64,000 nt of DNA from Mesorhizobium sp. AR10 (GTDB taxonomy: Bacteria; Pseudomonadota; Alphaproteobacteria; Rhizobiales; Rhizobiaceae): positions 5,186,001-5,250,000 of the forward strand of contig NZ_CP080524.1 of assembly GCF_024746795.1 (NCBI RefSeq). Reading direction: 5' to 3'. Positions 61,158 through 64,000 of the stretch are shown in pieces. Each line of letters begins with the position of its first letter. The stretch's first letter is position 1. The translations under genes and the position numbers were made by a program. The notes beneath the pieces are model-generated. The model worked only from the letters and a program-made list of their open reading frames with translations, was not told where the DNA came from and did no database searches.

Positions 61158-62666
61158 TCATCCCTCGTAGTTGTCGCGCACCAGCCGGTCGAGCAGCCGG
61201 ACGCCGAAGCCGGAACCCCATGACTGGTTGATCTCGCTCGGCGGCGAACCCATCGCGGTGCCGGCAATGTCGAGATGCGCCCACGGCGTCTCCTTGACGA
61301 AGCGCTGCAGGAACTGCGCGGCGATGATGGCGCCGCCATAGCGGCCGCCGATGTTCTTCATGTCGGCATTCTTGGAATCGATCAGCTTGTCGTATTCGGC
61401 GCCGAGCGGCAGGCGCCACAGCCGTTCCTGCGTCGCCTGCCCGGCTGCCGTCAACCGGTCCGACAATTCGTCATTGTTGGAAAACAGGCCGGCATAATGC
61501 TGGCCGAGCGCGACCATGACGGCGCCGGTCAGCGTCGCAAGGTTGACCATGAATTTTGGCTGGAAGCGGTCGTTGCAGTACCACAGCGCATCGGCCAGAA
61601 CGAGGCGGCCCTCGGCGTCGGTGTTGAGCACCTCGATGGTCTGGCCCGACATCGAGGTGACGATGTCGCCAGGGCGCTGCGCATTGCCGTCGACAGCGTT
61701 TTCCACCAGCCCGATGACGCCAACGACATTGGCCTTGGCCTTGCGCGCGGCAAGCGCGTGGATCAGCCCGGTGACGGCGGCGGCACCGCCCATGTCGCCC
61801 TTCATGTCCTCCATGCCGGAAGCCGGCTTCATCGAATTGCCGCCAGTATCGAAGGTGACGCCCTTGCCGACGAAGGCGACCGGGCTGTCCTTGGCCTTGC
61901 CACCGTTCCACTGCATGACGGCCATGCGGGCGCCGCGCGGCGAGCCTTGCGCGACACCGAGCAGCGAGCCCATGCCGAGCTTCTTCATTTCCTTCTCGGT
62001 GAGGATCTCGACCTTGACGCCGAGCGCCTCCAACTCCTTGGCGCGCGCGGCGAATTCCACCGGTCCCAGTGCGTTGGCCGGTTCGTTGACCAGGTCGCGC
62101 GCCAGCAGCACGCCGTCGATGATCGCCACCTCATCGGCAAAGGCTTTCTTCGCCGCCGCCGGATCGGCGGTGTGGATGGTCACCTTGACCGGCTTCTTCG
62201 GCTCGGCCGCCTTGCCATTCTGGCCGTCGTCCCTGTCCTTCTTCGTCTTGTACTTGTCGAAGGCGTAGCTGCGCAAAAGGATGCCCGCGGCGACGCTCGC
62301 CGCTTGCTTGCCGCCAATGGCAGCGCCCGGCACATCGAGCACGACCGCCACTTCGGTCGCCTTGCGCAGCGACGCGGCAATGGTGCCGCCAAGCTTCAGC
62401 CAGGCATAGTCATCGAGGCCGGAGACCTTGCCGGCGCCGATCGCCAGCAGCCGGTCGAGCGGTGTCCCTTCCGGCGCCAGCACTTCGACCAGGCTGGCGA
62501 ACTTGCCGGTGAAGTCGGCTACCGGGAACGCCCGGTCGAGCGTCTTGGCCGGATCGCAGGCCTTTGCCGGTTCGCCGAGACCGCCATCGTCGGCCGCCAG
62601 AACGAAGACGCTGCCCTTTTTGGGTGCGGCGAATTTGGCGAAGGCGATGGAGGGTCTCGAATTCAT
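61158..62666 (-). CDS. pepA: Leucyl aminopeptidase
   Basis: A 502-residue M17 aminopeptidase with two metals. The N-terminal half is the regulatory/macro-like domain. The catalytic half has [27 protein letters not shown] and the signature [17 protein letters not shown] 62666 follows AGGACCTG. It removes N-terminal residues in peptide turnover. It is divergent from lptF, as in many alphaproteobacteria. Confidence 0.95.
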   Translation of the reverse strand: MNSRPSIAFAKFAAPKKGSVFVLAADDGGLGEPAKACDPAKTLDRAFPVADFTGKFASLVEVLAPEGTPLDRLLAIGAGKVSGLDDYAWLKLGGTIAASLRKATEVAVVLDVPGAAIGGKQAASVAAGILLRSYAFDKYKTKKDRDDGQNGKAAEPKKPVKVTIHTADPAAAKKAFADEVAIIDGVLLARDLVNEPANALGPVEFAARAKELEALGVKVEILTEKEMKKLGMGSLLGVAQGSPRGARMAVMQWNGGKAKDSPVAFVGKGVTFDTGGNSMKPASGMEDMKGDMGGAAAVTGLIHALAARKAKANVVGVIGLVENAVDGNAQRPGDIVTSMSGQTIEVLNTDAEGRLVLADALWYCNDRFQPKFMVNLATLTGAVMVALGQHYAGLFSNNDELSDRLTAAGQATQERLWRLPLGAEYDKLIDSKNADMKNIGGRYGGAIIAAQFLQRFVKETPWAHLDIAGTAMGSPPSEINQSWGSGFGVRLLDRLVRDNYEG

Positions 62667-63035
62667 CAGGTCCTGCTTTCGGGGAATGGCCAAGCTTTGC
62701 GGGGAAGTGTGCGCGACATTTGGTCGTTTTCCTGCATTTGGCAAGACTTTGCCGAAATCGCATCCCATATGCCACACGGAATCGATGGCGATTCGTCGCG
62801 GCCCGGCCCCGCTTTTTGCCGCAACCTGTTGTTAACCATCCATGTTCTCCCTTTCTTATTCATTGCCGCCGACACTCCGGCCCGCGGGACGGGCGATGTG
62901 GGACGGGAACCGGATCGACCGCCGGATGAAAGCGCTTGGTAGAACCGCCCGATGGAGCCAGTTGTGCGGGCCTCGCCGGACGGATAGTTTGTGCGCAGGC
63001 ATGATGCCGTTCGGCAAAATCGAGAAAAGCCTTAA
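62667..63035. other. 369-base divergent promoter region
   Basis: The region between pepA and lptF should hold both promoters. No gene is supported and no clear palindrome or -35/-10 pair was assigned. Confidence 0.45.
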
Positions 63036-64000
63036 ATGAAGGTCGTTGAACGCTACATCATGCGTCGCGCTTTGGCGGTGTTCCTGGCTGCGCTGATCTG
63101 GACGCTGGCTATCGTGTGGACGACGCAGGTGCTCGCCCGCATCGATCTCGTCACCGACAGCGGCCAGTCGGCGCTGACCTTCTTCGAGGTCGCGGCGCTG
63201 ATCATCCCGTCGATCGTCCCGATCGTGGTGCCGTTCGCGCTGGTGGTGGCGGTGGCCCAGACGCTCAGCGTCATGAATAGCGATTCGGAACTGGCGGTGA
63301 TCAATGCCGCCGGCGCTTCGCGCTGGGCAGTGGTCAGGCCGATCCTGCTGCTGGCGCTGGGGGCGGCCGTCTTTTCCTTCGCCGTCGACAATGGCATCGA
63401 CCCCTATGCGCGGCAGAAGAACCGCCAGTTGGTGGCGTCGTCGCGCGCCGATCTGTTGTCGCTGATCATCCAGGAAGGGACTTTCCGCAAGATCGACGAA
63501 GGCCTGTTCCTGCAGGTCGGCGAACGGCTTCCCGACAACCGGCTCGGCGGCATCTTCGTCGCCGATTCGCGCGAGGAAGGCGCAAACCTCATCTATTACG
63601 CCAAGACCGGCAGCGTCGTCGAACGTGGCGACGAGAAGGTGCTGATGATGAAAGACGGCGTCATCCACCGCAAGTCGCTGACCGGCGACCTCTCGGTCAT
63701 CCGCTTCACCTCCTACGCCTTCGACCTCTCCGCTTTCATGTCGGCCTCGTCGGGCGTCCTGCTTTTGCCGAAGGACCGAACGACCCAGTACCTGCTCAAT
63801 CCGGACGCCAATGACAAGATGTTCCAGCGCAAGCCCGGCAGCTACAAGGCCGAGCTCGATCAGCGCTTTTCCGAATGGTCCTATTCGCTGGTGTTCGCGC
63901 TGATCGCGCTGGCGGTGGCCGGCGACGCCCGCTCGCACCGCGAGGCGCGCATCCACCCGCTGATCACCGCCATCGTCATTGCGCTGTTCGTACGCTGGCT
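63036..64000 (+). CDS. lptF: LPS export permease LptF (3' end outside window)
   Basis: The frame from ATG 63036 stays open to the window edge: MKVVERYIMRRALAVFLAALIW, then helices, then VVPFALVVAVAQTLSVMNSDSELAVINAAGASRW, a segment typical of LptF/LptG that contacts the ATPase LptB. A periplasmic beta-jellyroll-like part (TFRKIDEGLFLQVGERLPDN) follows at about residue 135. It belongs to the LptBFGC complex that extracts LPS from the inner membrane. A long minus-strand frame here is the antisense of lptF and is not a gene. lptG would be expected next. Confidence 0.92.
   Translation, partial: MKVVERYIMRRALAVFLAALIWTLAIVWTTQVLARIDLVTDSGQSALTFFEVAALIIPSIVPIVVPFALVVAVAQTLSVMNSDSELAVINAAGASRWAVVRPILLLALGAAVFSFAVDNGIDPYARQKNRQLVASSRADLLSLIIQEGTFRKIDEGLFLQVGERLPDNRLGGIFVADSREEGANLIYYAKTGSVVERGDEKVLMMKDGVIHRKSLTGDLSVIRFTSYAFDLSAFMSASSGVLLLPKDRTTQYLLNPDANDKMFQRKPGSYKAELDQRFSEWSYSLVFALIALAVAGDARSHREARIHPLITAIVIALFVRW

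Noticed and set aside
62856..63956. Long minus-strand frame of 366 codons near the right edge
   Set aside because: It is the antisense of lptF, whose plus-strand frame has clear LptF motifs and stays open to the window end.

Overview
The window reads as chromosome of a high-GC alphaproteobacterium of the order Hyphomicrobiales (Rhizobiales), most likely Mesorhizobium or a close relative. The support is the gene content (MucR/Ros regulator, three DUF982 proteins, HWE histidine kinase, aqpS-type ars genes, BluB), the order SDR-uvrC-pgsA-moaD-moaE, and several palindromic repeats of the kind common between rhizobial genes. The genus call is inference; no rRNA or tRNA gene was recognised in the window.

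Layout. 1-4.5 kb: the end of a receiver-domain response regulator, its partner HWE kinase, and small rhizobial proteins. 4.5-10.7 kb: dapB coupled to a molybdopterin oxidoreductase, a complete IS5-family element inserted in a palindromic repeat, and an ABC-F ATPase. 10.7-16.4 kb: small regulators (Crp/Fnr, MucR), a DMT transporter and a putative 2OG-Fe(II) oxygenase divergent from a LysR regulator. 16.4-20.4 kb: a type I secretion ABC/HlyD pair without a visible substrate, then two tiny genes. 20.4-24.6 kb: a dense hairpin array, a UvrD-like helicase, two DUF982 genes and a GGDEF protein. 24.7-29.5 kb: DinB, GST, bluB, ndk, then a hydrolase/SnoaL pair facing a frameshifted XRE regulator across two matching operator-like palindromes. 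29.5-31.1 kb: a probable acquired islet with a TetX-like flavin monooxygenase and the tail of an IS transposase. 31.1-36.3 kb: YbaY/META protein, moaE, moaD, pgsA, uvrC and an SDR. 36.7-46 kb: an outer-membrane barrel protein, a sugar-type ABC importer in one operon with a cyclase-family hydrolase and an amidase, a LysR/SDR divergent pair and a ROK regulator. 46-55.3 kb: GFA protein, GST, GNAT, a histone H1-like Lys/Ala protein, several TetR systems, a frameshifted DinB, a frameshifted EamA transporter and rlmJ. 55.4-60.6 kb: an arsenic locus. 60.6-64 kb: holC, pepA and the start of lptF, divergent from pepA.

How the genes work together. The ars locus is the most coherent system. It has two ArsR repressors with C-terminal cysteine clusters, two unrelated arsenate reductases, an aquaglyceroporin where a pump would be expected, and a coupled pair of a flavoprotein with a Cys-rich tail and an MFS transporter. 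The importer operon at 37.6-42.9 kb probably brings in a small amide-bearing or cyclic compound that the cyclase-family hydrolase and amidase open. The moaD/moaE pair supplies molybdopterin synthase, needed by enzymes such as the oxidoreductase at 5.3 kb.

Three otherwise intact genes (XRE, DinB, EamA) each carry a single-nucleotide frameshift. That points either to residual assembly errors or to recent decay. No CRISPR array, prophage or obviously new multi-gene defence system was found. The least explained structures are the five-hairpin array at 20.43-20.55 kb and a shared palindrome that occurs twice around 11.1-11.7 kb.
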